A DNA stretch of 64,000 nt from positions 227,839 to 291,838 of the forward strand of contig JAJEKB010020494.1 in NCBI GenBank assembly GCA_022393335.1. Direction: 5' to 3'. The stretch is from Macrotrachela quadricornifera. Taxonomy: Eukaryota; Rotifera; Eurotatoria; Philodinida; Philodinidae. The translations under genes and the position numbers were made by a program. Below are positions 1 through 12,066 of this stretch, in pieces. Under the pieces are notes generated by a model. The model worked only from the letters and a program-made list of their open reading frames with translations. It was not told the DNA's origin and made no database searches. Positions within the stretch are counted from its first letter, which is position 1, and every line of letters begins with the position of its first letter.

Positions 1-38
1 ATTGAATTAAGTGGACGATTAACAGTAGAAATATTCAT
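1..38 (-). CDS. calcineurin A-like phosphatase, first codons only (runs off window)
   Basis: The first 38 bases, read on the minus strand, give ATG and codons for MNISTVNRPLNS. This is identical to the N-terminus of the complete phosphatase gene starting at 16,699. The rest of the gene lies left of the window. The upstream sequence (39 to about 510) is also homologous to the flank of the complete copy, so this is a duplicated gene start and not a chance ATG. Whether this second copy is intact cannot be told from here. Confidence 0.75.
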   Translation of the reverse strand, partial: MNISTVNRPLNS

Positions 39-510
39 ATTTTTTTTCGTATTATTCTCGTCTTCTTTTTAGTTATATATGTGGCAGAAAGATGTTCTTT
101 CTCTGTTTTTCTCTTTCTCTTCACACACTGGTTTCGTAGGTAAATAAAAAGAAATAAGTGTGATTTTATAGTGCTTCTTACTTGTGACTGAAGTAAGAAC
201 GATGGCGTTCATATTTTATAGTTAGTAGAATAAAATAACTTAACAACGATGGCAAAGAAATACATCAATGTTGATTATGTTGAAACAGAATGAAGACAGT
301 AAAATGACCATGAAGCAAATAATCAATCTAATAGAAGCGGAACTCACTAGTACACCATTTTCAGAATATTTTTTACGATGTTTATTGTATGCAAATGTGC
401 TCATTTAACTTATGAAAAAAATTCTCAAGACTTAGATTTAAGTGAAAGCATTTATTAATTTTTCAAAATAAATGTAAGATTTTATACTTCTGAATAGTCG
501 ACTTTATGCT
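1..510. repeat. segmental duplication, copy A (phosphatase 5' end and upstream flank)
   Basis: This stretch aligns in the same orientation with 16,662 to about 17,095. The first 60 bases are almost identical. The match continues through the 5' flank with substitutions and small indels: both copies keep the phrase gaacgatggcgttcatattt and the run aaagaaatacatcaatgttg. It fades near 500, where copy B has lost sequence. It is a tandem-type duplication of the phosphatase promoter and first codons with about 16 kb between copies. Confidence 0.8.
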
Positions 511-1952
511 AGGTTTCAGTGAAATCTATATGTGTAGTTGAGAAACTCATAGCTTTTAGTCTATTTCTGTGAATTCGTGATCAACACAACTTGACTACGT
601 TTACTGAAAAATGGAACAATCCGTGATAATCCTATTGAGTTAGTAGAGAAGAATATATTAAATACATTGACATGGTCTCACCAATATTGGAATAAGTTTA
701 CGACAAAGTAATTTTTCACAGAAAACTACGTACACTATTTTTTTGTTCATCAGAAATAGATCAGAAGATAATAAGTTGATCATTACAAAAAGAAATTCTT
801 AAAGAAAATCGTTTGTACAAATAATATCTACACATGATCAATGTATCTCATTCATCCACTTTATCAAATAAACAATGATTTTAGATATATCTCAAATTTT
901 TACGCCATTTCTATAAAGATGCAAATGATAAAGGTGGTAACAGTCAAGAATGTCCTTGGCAAAATGTTTCTGGTTTTTGGTTTCCAGATGGAATGTTCTC
1001 AAACTTTTTGTCCTTTGAAAAATGTCTCCCATTTAAAAAAAATATTCTTTTCACCATTTTTATTATTTTCGTGATTATTCGATGTATTGTATATAGACAA
1101 CAGTAGCCATGAACTTTCTTTTAGTACCTTTATCATAGCTCCGAAACTATGGAAACTAGTTTTTTTTTCTTCGTTTTAACAGATTTTTCCACTAAATTCG
1201 AAAACATCCACTTTTGACTTATGGGCACAGAGTGGTGCCGAGAGGTTGGAGATGAGAATATTGGATTGACGGTAGAAATGATGATGAGGGTGACAACGTC
1301 GTTGATTAATTCCTAATCAAACTGAAATGTCTTTGTAGGGAAAAGAATAGTTTCAATAGTTCCAAAACTATAGAAAAAATACCAAAGCAATGGTTTGTGA
1401 TCAGTCCTCAACATAGATGGGATTATAGCCTTTATATTGGTGGAATTCATAAGGAAGTGAGTAGCATTCATAGTTGGATAAACCAAATAAACAGTGGAAT
1501 ATATTCTCATACGAAACTATTGTTAACAAGAAAGGATTAAGACCGAATCAATGAATTATATGGTCGATTTAACAAGAACATAATTATAGTGGAAAAATTA
1601 TTAGAAGAACTTTCTTCTTTTGTGTCCAACAATCAATGTAGTAAGATTTTAAATCTTCTTTTAAATTAAATTTTACCATAAACATTTTCGTCAAGCATTA
1701 ATGTTTTTCCATTGAAAGAATATTTTTTGAGAATTTTTTCTGCGGAACTTATTTTTCACAAAGGACATTTTTTTCGGGTGACTATTTCTCAGGAATATTT
1801 TATATGAAGGACATTTTATGCAAAGGACTTTCTTTTCAAGGACCAAAAACCAGGGACATTTCATCAAGAGCATATTTGCAAGGATATTTTTCACTGTATT
1901 CATAAAGTCAAAGTATATTGATTTTGTGTAATACTTAATCATCTGTCTGAAA
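511..1952. other. gene-free stretch
   Basis: No convincing coding sequence. Open frames here are short and lack recognisable motifs. At about 1,715-1,890 the phrase aggacatt recurs several times with variation, which looks like a degenerate low-order repeat. Confidence 0.4.
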
Positions 1953-2896
1953 CAGAGCCCGAATCGAACCGACTTTTCTTGATTCGAGTTCGGTTCGATA
2001 TAATCCAGATTTCATCTGTTGCGTACAAGAAAAGCTTCTAAATTTCATTGCATTCGTATGCCAGAATTGTGTCATAAAATAACTTGATTAATCTATAAAT
2101 AGTAAATCTGATTAATTGATGTTTGATCTGATGACATTAATTTATGACGTTTATGAGAACTTATGTGAGTAATACTTGAAGTAACATAACGATAAGTTTC
2201 GAAACATTTAAAAGATGACGCAAAACAAGGAATCAGTGTAAGTTCCTTGTTATTACGTCGACTTTTAGCTGAAAAGCACACATCGATTCTCTTCCAACAT
2301 ACCACTGGCACTAGTTCACTTTGATTTGGTATAAATTTGGGATTTGTATTGTCATTCTTTAATAGTAACTAATGGATTATGAAGTATAGCTTGAAGGCGA
2401 GCTTATGACAGATTCTGAAGATAAAATTTCAATTAATGAATGAGAAATGAAAGAATTAATGGATACCATTTTGATAATAAATTAAAGTGACTAGTTCATG
2501 ATAATAGGAATATGAAATAATCCCAGGATATCATTGAAGAAAAGATGACGATATGCCAGTTATTTTAGAAAAATGCACTGTTGTCAATTGGACGGTCATC
2601 CATCCGCCATTTTCAACACGAATCAATGGAACAAATAGAAGAAATAAATTAAAATTTCCATTGCATATAAGTAACCAATCATCATGAATACATTATTTGT
2701 AATTATTAAGAAGCGAGAACAAAACAATGTATGGAAATTAATTAACTATATAGAATAATCAGTCAAAGGTTGCTCAATCATTGTTAACATATTTTTCAAG
2801 AGATAAATGATAGTTCAATCAGTAATAGTTCGGCTCGGTTCGGTTTGACTGTGCTTTCAAAGTAGCAATTCGAGTTCGGTTTGTTTTCGGGCTTTG
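1953..2896. mobile_element. possible non-autonomous TIR element (about 0.94 kb)
   Basis: The left end reads CAGAGCCCGAATCGAACCGA. The reverse complement of the right end reads CAAAGCCCGAAAACAAACCG. The ends therefore form imperfect inverted repeats of about 20 bp, each followed by further copies of a gttcggttcg-like phrase. No target-site duplication is visible and no coding sequence lies inside. A hAT-like element is one possibility; chance similarity of GC-richer patches is another. Confidence 0.35.
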
Positions 2897-3087
2897 ATAA
2901 GGTAAACGGGCATCAATATTAATCATATGCGCTCGTAAATGGTCATTAGCCCTAGTAGTGTCGGCCTATTCTAGATGCTATATTGACGACATATGATTTT
3001 ATAAACCATTTTTTTTTTCTGATCAGTTTCTCGATATGATATGTTATTTTTGTATTCGGCTTGACATTAAAATGAACATTATTTGCT

Positions 3088-3320
3088 TTATTTACAACAA
3101 GTCATATAAAAAATACGTTTAACAGAATGCTCATTACAAACAAATGCAGAACACTTACACCATTAACTTGAAGTTTTTTTTTATTCATAGAATGTTCACA
3201 AAGTGAACAGCGTTTTCGTTTTGATTGAGTAAAATTTTTATCTACTTCTGGTAAATTTGTTTTTGTCACAGGATGTCCGACAATACCTGATGCATTTTGA
3301 ATGTCTTTCTTCAAAGTCAT
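3088..3320 (-). pseudogene. piggyBac-type transposase C-terminal fragment, frameshifted
   Basis: On the minus strand a reading frame contains KRKRCSLCEHSMNKKK. In the next frame it continues with WCKCSAFVCNEHSVKRIFY and then a stop. Together these give Cys-x2-Cys, Cys-x-Cys, Cys and His in the spacing of the cysteine-rich zinc-binding tail of piggyBac transposases. The frame change lies near 3,165. No catalytic domain was found upstream (toward higher coordinates), so only the tail survives. Family assignment is from motif pattern only. Confidence 0.5.
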
Positions 3321-5664
3321 ATTCCTTTCTTGAAATTAATTATAAAGTTTAACATAGCTTTCATTCATGTTTCTCGTATAAATAAAAACTTTAAATATTC
3401 CTCTATTGTCGACTGAAAATTTGTCTCATTAATTAAAACAGAGTAGAGATATTCAGTCTTTGTTGTCGTAGCCCATCAAGGGGCCACATCGTGCTCAATG
3501 TGTTAACATTCTTAGTAGATGATTGATTAAAGATATCTTTATGTATTTCATGCAAGCTTCGTCCAATTGTTTGAAAATGTTTTTTATCTTCCTTGTTCTT
3601 GTTACCTCTGTGACGAGATGTACTTTTTGTTTAACTACTGTTCAATTTATATAGTCGCTGTTCTGCTCTTTTTCCTTTTCATGTGTTTCCAGCTCCTCTC
3701 TTAAGTTTTTTTTCTATCAACCATTGCTTGTAAGTATTTCCGAGTGATACAATAAATCAAGCATATATCTAAGAAAAACAGGAAAATTGATGCAAAAATC
3801 AATTACAATTTCTCAATGCAAGACAGTTTTAGGGATCTAGAACAAACGTTACAGAATCACCAAATAGTGTATTTTACAGTCCTATCTAAGGCGTATTTTT
3901 TGACAAAATTTGACGGTTGATCATTTCTTCTAAGATTAACACCATTCACCATAATGAACCTGTAATTATTACTTTTCATCAAAAATAGTGACAAGTTAAT
4001 AAGAAACTATCGTCTTTTTTCTCCAAATATTATGCAATTAAATGTGCGAAATATATGAGTTTGTAGCCCATCGCAAACCCTACACAATTATACATAAGAA
4101 AGATTTGTGATAATGTCTTTCGACTAACGTGTACGAATTAGACTGATTAGCTATTTATTACCACTTTGGATCCTATTCCTTCGTCAGTAAATTAATGATA
4201 ATTTTTTTATCTATACTTTTAGAAAATAGATTTCTTATATACCATCCAATGCACCCTGAAATGCTCTACAAAACAATCGGCTTCCATTCTTAGTTCAGAC
4301 ATAATCATCGTATTTGACAGAATCCTTTCAAAGCAATCGATACTCATGAAGAAGGGATATGGCGGATTGATCACCAACATTGTCTTTGTACAAAGAAATA
4401 TGCGTATTATTCATTTAAATGACGTCAATAATTCATCATGAAAATGTGGGAACAAAGCGAGCGCTGATTATTTAAATTATATCGTCAACTTTTTTGTAAT
4501 TTATTTTGCTTTTGAATATAACTTTCTTGAAGCACTCACTCTCCAAGGTTTCTTATTATTGATCTTGGATGAACTGTCAATATGTAATTGTGAGAACGAG
4601 AAATGAGAGTTCTCATTTTTTCCTTTTCTCTTTATGCAAACTTTAAATATTTATTTATATTGTACAAATAGCAATTTTTTGACGGTTTAAATTAAATTAT
4701 CGTTGTCAAGTAGATTTTATAAGCACTGAAAAATTTCTCTTTTCACTCTCTCTATGTTCTGTCAGCTTGAGTGACCGTCCTTTTTCTCTGTTCTATTCGA
4801 GCGGATGAAGCTGTATAAGAAATAAGAAAACAATTCATGTGCATAATTTTCATCCTAACTACTTTCGTATCAGTTATAATTCTACTTCTTGAAGTACTGT
4901 TGAAATTTGCTAAAAGTTATCTATAGCTTCACCAGTTTACGTGGAATTGCTAGGGTATGATACTCAATGCATACTGCAAGAAACTATAGAGACGTTTTTT
5001 AAGCGGTGGAACTTTGTAAACTATTGTTGTTTTAATTGTCAAATTCTAATTTATGATTTTGTTGCAACCACTGCTCAGCTAATGTGAGAATCAAAAAATG
5101 CAAAAAATTTGGTTTTGATTTCAACCTTATTTCTATATCATGCGACTCTTGAATTTCGGCCTTTGTGTGCCTTTTTAAAATGATTTAGGGAAGAGAAAGA
5201 ATCATACAAATCTGTTCGAAGTTCTATTCGTAAAACAGACGTATACGGAAATGTTTATACTTTTGAATTGAATCAAGTAGCTCAATTAGTTTCTAACATT
5301 CAATGGAATCATCAAAGATGTATAGTTCGTTTTGGATTGCAATAATCCTTTTGTTCACATATTATCGGACTGACCGCAATGTTATTCGACTTTTACTACG
5401 TACAGCTGAGTGCTATGCTCAAATTGAATAATCACACATTCACCAAATGAGTAACCTTAGCAATTTCAAATGTTTAATACGTTACACGCCTTATCAACAG
5501 CAAACCAAAGTTATCTATTATGAGAAAGACTTTATGTAAAATACCTAACACTTAATGAGTAAAAACTTCTCTGCAAACGAATATTAATTTTAGTTACGCT
5601 TTTGAATGATTTGCTTCATCTTTTGAAAAAGACAATCTAGTGTAAAATAGAATATTTATCTAAC
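3321..5664. other. gene-free stretch
   Basis: AT-rich sequence without long open frames or recognisable domains. Stops occur frequently in all frames, and no tandem array or paired terminal repeat was seen. Confidence 0.4.
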
Positions 5665-6572
5665 TTTCAGTACAAACGTAAGGTCCTCGTAACGTGATAT
5701 CCGAGTAAATATTTTCTTTTTCTAGTTTTTTTTAACAGAATCTGATAGAGTTGGAAGTGCTGATTACGAATATCTATGCTTTAACATTACTGAATCCATT
5801 CTTTCGGTTGAAAAACATGAAACGTCCAAGAGATGGTTTTGCACCTTTGACATTTTGGTCTATTCACGAGAATTTGAGCCCTCAAGTGATATCAGAAAAA
5901 AATTTAAAAAAAATGAAAGGTGCGGAAATAATCTAAAACACACTTCACTCGATGCAGTTTTTTGTGTTGATTTGGAATATGCACCCACTTTTTGATTAAA
6001 TGTACTATTTTAACTCGAAAACTGTTGAACAACGTCCAAAATACAAATGATATCAGCAAAAATTAAATTTTTTTGACAAAGGAAACAGAAATAAAAAGGA
6101 GAATATGTGACTTCGTGATACGTGGTATGACCAATAAAATGGAATAGAAAAGAAACCATTGCATCATTTACGCAAGAAAAACAGGATAGGTTTATAAAAT
6201 TGGGATATATGTGCTGTACTCAACAGCCCTCAAAGCGCCACTACCAATAGAGTTTTATATCGTGACTCAATTTGGCAATTGGTTTACACTGAGTTTTTGA
6301 TGCTGAATGTGGAAAAATTATTTTCAACAGTGAAACGAAAAGTAAACTACAAAATTTCACGTATTTTCAACTGAGATGCGTTTTTTTTTTTAAGGAAAAA
6401 CTATCTCTCGAGTATTTCGCGTTTTTCAACCGAAAGATAGGATTCAGTAATGTTGAAGCATAGATATTCGTAATTAGCACCTCCGACTCTATCAAAATAC
6501 GTAAAAAAACGAAAAAGAAAAATTTTAGTTTAATTTTACATTGCGACGACCTTGTCGGTGTTAATATTGGGG
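5665..6572. mobile_element. long-TIR foldback element (about 0.9 kb)
   Basis: Sequence around 5,670-5,830 reappears inverted at about 6,400-6,570. Shared phrases include tgattacgaatatctatgct, then acattactgaatcc, then ctttcggttgaaaaac. The arms are at least 130 bp, imperfect, and separated by a unique centre. There is no transposase frame; the 61-residue open frame at 5,751 lies within an arm. The exact ends and any target-site duplication are uncertain. It is best called a MITE or foldback element of unknown superfamily. Confidence 0.6.
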
Positions 6573-7541
6573 ATTATTCAAATGTTCTGTTGTTTCGAAA
6601 TACCATAGAGTTAATGAGTTATTTATAGGACAAACTATTATGTGAAAATGATCTGTAAGACATATATGCCGATGACTAGCAAGCATTTTCTATGAGTTTT
6701 CGAAAGAACGGTGAATTCTCAACGCCTTTTGAAGCTAGAGCAAAGCATAGTTGGATGGATTGGCTTAGCTTTTAGGACGTCCAAGGTAAGTAATATGAGT
6801 ACTTCAAATCCTCTACGTTTCTTGTCATCATGTTCATGTATAAGTATTTTTATCTACCACCTCGATGTATAATCTGTTTTGGTTTTATATAGAAAGAGAT
6901 TATGATCGAGTTTTTCGTAATTCTTCGTGTTCTATATAGAATGTGCTCAATTTCCTTACTTTTTCTATCACTTTTGTTCACTTTCTAATTGTCGTATATA
7001 TGTATTAATTTTTATTTTACTGTTGCGCATGTTTGGAGGAGAATTTTGATGTCAGTGTCTATAATACCAGCTAATTGCTAACATTCTGTTTCTTTTGTTA
7101 TTTTCCTGTGAATCATTAATGGCACAAAAAATTACAATGTTAAAAAAAATGACTAGTAAGCATTTTTTTCATTTTACGTTTCGCTCCCTCTGCCCAAAGT
7201 TTGAGCGTGTGCAACTAATAGCAACGAGTATAGATGCTGTTCACTATTCGGCTCCATCTATTAAAGAATTATTACGATAAATATTCTAGATATGAAGCAA
7301 ACATATATGTTTCAAGGATGAATGAAATTAAAAAAGAACTCTCTTAAAATTACTTTTTATTTTTAGATTGGTAGCGCAGAATAAGAGAGAAAACCATAGA
7401 TACATCGATGTTTCGCAATATAAGTCTTGTGTGTAAAGAGTATCTTCTACGGAGTTTATTTGCATTTAATTTTCTCTCTTACATTAATAGATGTGCAATC
7501 AAAACAAGAGTTGTAAATAGAAACGTAGAAGAAGAAAATAT
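6573..7541. other. gene-free stretch upstream of the cysteine-rich gene
   Basis: No supported gene. A phrase near 6,674 (gatgactagcaagcattttc) recurs slightly changed near 7,147. Pyrimidine-rich and AT-rich tracts are present. The last part probably includes the promoter of the gene at 7,642. Confidence 0.35.
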
Positions 7542-7641
7542 AAATAATGTGGCAAGCGAATGTTGACTGCTCATTTCTCTCGATCGTACTTTTTGAAATC
7601 GACTAAGCTTTCTCTCATTTCAATTACATTTGTTTGCAACG

Positions 7642-7962
7642 ATGCACGTCCTTACTCTGTCTATATTGGTAATTTTGGTAATTATAGTTCATGTTGGCCG
7701 TGTCGAAAGCGCAACATGCAAATGCAATTGCTGTGGTGGTAACTCTTGTACAACCTCCAACGTGGGCAGCATCACAGTGTCGGATTGCTCAAGTTGCTCA
7801 TCTTCAGCATGTACCTCAAGCTACGCTTCATCATGTGGTCTGTCTCCTGGCAGTACCAGCGCTTCATGCTCATCCAGTGGTATTACTATGTTCGAACGAA
7901 TGAATCGGGTAATCACTGCGGTGGTAGTGACTATTCCGATCTTGATCTATTCAATGATCTAG
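7642..7962 (+). CDS. small secreted cysteine-rich protein
   Basis: This single-exon frame of 106 residues starts at the second ATG of the longer open frame, because MHVLTLSILVILVIIVHVGR then forms a typical signal peptide ending near VESA. The mature part has ten cysteines, beginning CKCNCC and continuing with SDCSSC, SAC and SSC clusters, and is rich in Ser and Thr. The last 17 residues are hydrophobic, which could be a GPI-attachment signal or a C-terminal anchor. A TATA-like atataaata lies about 100 bp upstream and an AATAAA at about 8,129. I do not recognise the family. Repeated CxxC-like spacing suggests a disulfide-rich surface or secreted protein. Function is unknown. Confidence 0.6.
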   Translation: MHVLTLSILVILVIIVHVGRVESATCKCNCCGGNSCTTSNVGSITVSDCSSCSSSACTSSYASSCGLSPGSTSASCSSSGITMFERMNRVITAVVVTIPILIYSMI

Positions 7963-8508
7963 GAACGATTGTCACAATAGATATTCGTTTAATATGAACT
8001 TGAACCTTCCCATGCTTGCTACGTAGTTTCACAGTTTTTCTTTCTATTCATACATTGTCATATTTCATTTATTCTACAGTAGTTTCTTCTGATGCTTTTT
8101 ATGTTCAACTTTTTATTACCTTTCCAAAATAAACCTGATTACACTTGATTTGTTGTATTCATGCAACTTTTTGTTTTCTACAAAATGCGTGATATTTTAT
8201 GAAAGACTAACGTCAGAATGCGTTGGTCTATATAGAGAATTGTAGAGTATCATCTTCTTGGTTCCAGAAAAAAAGAACACTCTGTGAACCAATAAAGAAC
8301 AAACGATTCGATGATTGGCAGCCATATCATTTTTTGTTAAAAACCAAATAGTGTGTTGTCTTTCAAACTGTAATATTCTCATTTTCTTGTATTGCGAAAA
8401 GAAAAATAGGTGATATATTATCGAGATATATTGTTCTAATTCTATAAAGCAATTTAGCAAGAACATAATATAGCGAAAAAAACAATCTCAGATTAAAAAG
8501 CAATTATA

Positions 8509-8650
8509 CAGGGTAGTCCAAAAGTCGGTTCATCGAAAAAAATTGAATATCTCCCTTATAGCTTGAGTAAAGAACCTGATTTTTTTATCAATGATAGAGA
8601 TATATTCGAAGTTTATATCCATAAAACAATATTTGGAATGACCCTCTGCC
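8509..8650. mobile_element. short mariner-like MITE (candidate)
   Basis: The left end, preceded by TA, reads CAGGGTAGTCCAAAAG. The reverse complement of the right end, followed by TA, reads ggCAGAGGGTCATTCCAAA. A terminal CAGGGTnnTCC next to TA is typical of Tc1/mariner ends. The element would be about 142 bp with no coding capacity. The terminal match is short and imperfect, so this is only a candidate. Confidence 0.35.
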
Positions 8651-8789
8651 TAGTACTACTATTGACTTCTACAAAAAATTTTTAATTTTCCCTAGGTAGG
8701 AAAAAATCAATATACGAGAAAGAAAAGTCAGTTTACCAGGGTATAATAGAATATTCTCATATTCATATTTCCTTTGTTTATTATCATAT

Positions 8790-10742
8790 GGGCGTGATCA
8801 ACTAGGATGGTACCCCAACGCTCATTTCTTGGTATTACATCAACCACTTATTATAAAAATGTGATTTTTTTACCAGTTGTACACCACATATGATGCTACT
8901 GATCTGCTCCTAATTGAGCTCTATATACTACTAAGAATGATAATTTCAAAGGACGTTCTTGTAATCATCACACTAAACATCACATCATGTTCCTTAACAC
9001 ATACCGTTTCTTAATAAGACACTTGAAACGATATAAAGGATCAGTCGCATAACTTTATTGTCAACTACTTAATTAGAAAGGAGAACTTATCATTTCGTTT
9101 ATCTACGAATAGGATGTTTATTTAAGTTCAGATTACACAAAGCGCAAACCACCTGAACGATTTTCGTTGCCTTACGAAAGTCATCAACAGTTCCTCTGTA
9201 AACACCACCAAGAATTGCGTAAGTTTTAAGACGTTGATTGATATTTTCAATAGCAGCTCTTGCGCTATTAATATCACGGTTGTAATCCTTGTCTTCGTCG
9301 GTTAATTCACGTCCATGAGATTTTTTCCTTGGAGTGACCACATACTCTTCACCGATGTATCCTTTGTCAGCAATAATTTGCACGGAGTCGTTAACATGTT
9401 CTAACAATCCTGAGTCTCTAAGAACCGTGATATCATGTACACTACCATGATAACATTCGGATACGTGTACTATTCGATGACGAAAGTCGCAAGCTATTTG
9501 AACTTTTAATGCATAATTTGTTGAACTTTTTGCATGGTAGTATGCTTTACGTTCATTCAAATCACCAGGTTGAGGAATTGCAATAAAAGTTGAATCAACT
9601 ATCAATTTATGATATTCTTCAGGTCCATGCGGTGTTCTGTTGTTAGCTAAATCAGCAAGAAATGAAATTAATTTTGGATATACACAGGAATGTAAAATAT
9701 CCACAACTGCTGATAAAAAATAGTTCACTGCTGGTTGACTTAAATTCAAATCGGAAGCGATATAACGTTCAGCATGATAATGTTTTAAGTACCACAATGT
9801 CGCCACAAGTAAATTCATAGGAGATAAATAAATCGTGGTGGTACTGTTTTTATGTAGGTTGTCCCGATGCGAGCAGTAGTCTATAAGTGGTTGTTCACAC
9901 ATAGAATACAGTTCTCGTATTTGTTCGACGTCATGCCCAGTATGTTGTACGCATGATTCATCGCTACGGCTCCATTCTGCCCACGGACGTTGTTCTGCAA
10001 TAAACAGAAAGAATAGTGATGATCAAGCATCCGTCATTATTGACGCACAGAACAATAGAATAAAAGATGAATAGAAGCGTCGAGAAGACGAATTTTACTT
10101 ACCATCATTTAAAACTTGTAATTGCTGTTGAATAGCAATTCGCTTTTCTTCTATTTCTTGCTGTCGATCTTCTTCAAATTCTGGTGTACAATAACTGCAA
10201 TTATCACAATGACGATAATAATGTGTGTACAAACCAGATTTTCCCGAACCAATGCATGTCCAACTTAACATCGAACGACAATCACCACAATATTTTCGAC
10301 GGTCAACGGGACCAGATCGACATTCAGAACAATTCCATTCAATTTGTGGAGAAAACATAATCCAAGAATAGTGAGTGTTTGTTATCGAGCGAAAGTATGT
10401 TAAGAAACACGAAGAATGAAGGAGAATAAAAAAATCACAGTTAGAATCACAATGATGTAATCAGAATACGAGACTACGAGAGAATGGATGAAATATTATT
10501 GCACGTGGAATATGTATTGCGGGCAAGATGCCAACAAGTACGATGTGAAATATGCTTAGTATGATGATTACAAGGACGTCCTTTGAAATTATCATTCTTA
10601 GTAGTATATAGAGTTCAATTAGGAGCAGATCAGTAGCATCATATGTGGTGTACAAGTGGTAAAAAAATCACATTTTTATAATAAGTGGTTGATATAATAC
10701 CAAGAAATGAGCGTTGGGGTACCATCCTAGTTGATCACGCCC
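8790..10742. mobile_element. ISL2EU/Harbinger-type DNA transposon with about 185-bp TIRs
   Basis: The element is about 1.95 kb. The left end from GGGCGTGATCAACTAGG (8,790 to about 8,975) and the right end (about 10,553-10,742) are inverted repeats differing at only about five positions. Both sides are flanked by ATAT, giving a 2-4 bp AT/TA-type target duplication. Inside, on the minus strand, is one spliced transposase gene (9,099-10,358) without stops. High TIR identity and an open transposase suggest a recent insertion, possibly still mobile. Assignment to the ISL2EU branch of the IS5/PIF-Harbinger group rests on the DDE_Tnp_4-like transposase and the AT target site; it has not been checked against a database. 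Confidence 0.85.
9099..10358 (-). CDS. DDE_Tnp_4-type transposase with N-terminal zinc-finger domain (two exons)
   Basis: Exon 1 is 10,358-10,103 and exon 2 is 9,994-9,099. The 108-nt intron has GTAAGT and TTGCAG ends and joins in frame to give 383 residues. Residues 1-60 carry paired cysteines (CSEC, CGDC, CDNCSYC) like a zinc finger. A Glu/Gln-rich helix follows, then a helix-turn-helix region with LSQPAVNYFLSAVVDIL. The catalytic triad fits Asp219 (IVDST), Asp295 (IIADKGY) and Glu335 (RAAIENINQRLK), in the order expected for IS5/Harbinger-like transposases. It should cut and paste the surrounding TIR element in the nucleus. No premature stops were seen. The exon join is a hand prediction supported by frame continuity. 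Confidence 0.85.
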
Positions 10743-10989
10743 ATATATATCTTATGGTTTTTTATTGAGAAGAAAAACAAGAATATCAGCATAACACAAT
10801 CAATATTTTTTTTAAATTTGTCGAAAGAAAAAATAAACATACTCTAGCGTAAATGTTCGAACTGTTTTCATTCGGTGTTGATACACATTTGATAACGATC
10901 AGCTAGAGATCGACAAATCGCTTGACATAAGCTAGTATTATCATTGAGAGATGTAAATTTTTGTTTACTGAATGATTCTAGATGATTTA

Positions 10990-11333
10990 CTAGGCCTATA
11001 ACAGTTCATAGTTCGAAATTCGGAGAAACTGCTCAAAAGAACTGATCTATGTCAACAGTTCTTTGATAGGAACTGAACTATTCAAAAACTTTTTTACTCT
11101 TATAAACAAGCCACAACTGTTCTATTATTAGAAAAAGTCTCCCACTAATACAACAATTATGTTCTCTTTTGGGACCTTTTCCCAAAAACAGTATAGTTTA
11201 GCTGTGTTTATAAGAAAAAAAAATTTTTAAGTTCAGTTCCTATCAAAGAACTGTTGACATAGATCAGTCTCTTTCAAAAAACTGTTAAACAGTTCTCAAG
11301 ATCCGAACTAATATAGAACCGTTATAGGTCTAG
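10990..11333. mobile_element. MITE with about 130-bp inverted repeats
   Basis: The left end CTAGGCCTATAACAGTTC is mirrored by a right end whose reverse complement is CTAGACCTATAACGGTTC. The arms also share ctgatctatgtcaacagttc followed by tttgataggaactgaac. The arms meet near the centre, so almost the whole 340 bp is a hairpin. The terminal CTAG or the TA within it may be the target duplication. There is no coding sequence. The superfamily is undetermined. Confidence 0.75.
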
Positions 11334-11493
11334 TCTTTCTAGCTATTAGTACAGGCGGCTCTACATAAAATCATGACATGTTTTATGACGATAACAGCAT
11401 TCATTGATTCAATAATTTTCATTTATAGAAGATTTTTATACGTATGAATTAAATTTATAGTGATTATAAGTATGTGAATTCATTCGTAATGTT

Positions 11494-12066
11494 ATGAGCT
11501 TCGACGAAATGGTAATATCACATCCACCTATCCTACACGGCAATCAAATTGTCATCGATGCTCTTCGTCCAGCTGGTCACACTTTTTCTGAGTAGGAATC
11601 TCACAAGTACAAATATGCAGCTAATCTGATTGGCTTAATCTGTACAACAGACGTTAAAAACACAAACTACAAAGGTATCAGTAATTTGGATGTATAAGTA
11701 CACAATAATTACCAGGCCGATAATTATGAGAGTGCGTCAGTAACTTTATAGATTATTAAACGTCGATTGTAAGAAGAATTTATCGTTGAACTTGCTGAAC
11801 AGGTTGCAAGAGCTTTAGCTTCTTTATAATCCTATTTGAATCGAATGATCAATTTGATCAACGATGTATACATGTGGCAATCAAGTTTTCTACTGCTAAC
11901 CTCCGATCAAATAAATCGATTTCTTTTTACTCTAAAAGTTTTCAGTACAATCCCTATGTGAATAAAATTTGAAATACGCCAAATTTGCGTACATTGGAAA
12001 TTAAGAAATTTTGGAAACGATGTCTTGCTTTGTGCATTATCCAGTATTATCAATCGATGTCTGTAA
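11494..12066 (+). pseudogene. unrecognised gene remnant with in-frame stops
   Basis: One frame from the ATG at 11,494 reads like protein for about 190 codons but is broken by five TAG/TAA codons and one TGA. Protein-like stretches include VISHPPILHGNQIVIDALRP, ESHKYKYAANLIGLI and EEFIVELAEQVARALASL. Frame is never lost, so only substitutions have accumulated. Each TAG/TAA is one C-to-T change from a glutamine codon, and glutamine would fit the context. I do not recognise the family. The part after about 11,830 is less convincing. It could also be a chance open stretch, but the composition argues against that. Confidence 0.4.

Noticed and set aside
841..1074. 77-codon open frame near the left end
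   Set aside because: Low-complexity hydrophobic and aromatic composition, no motif, no neighbouring exon in frame.
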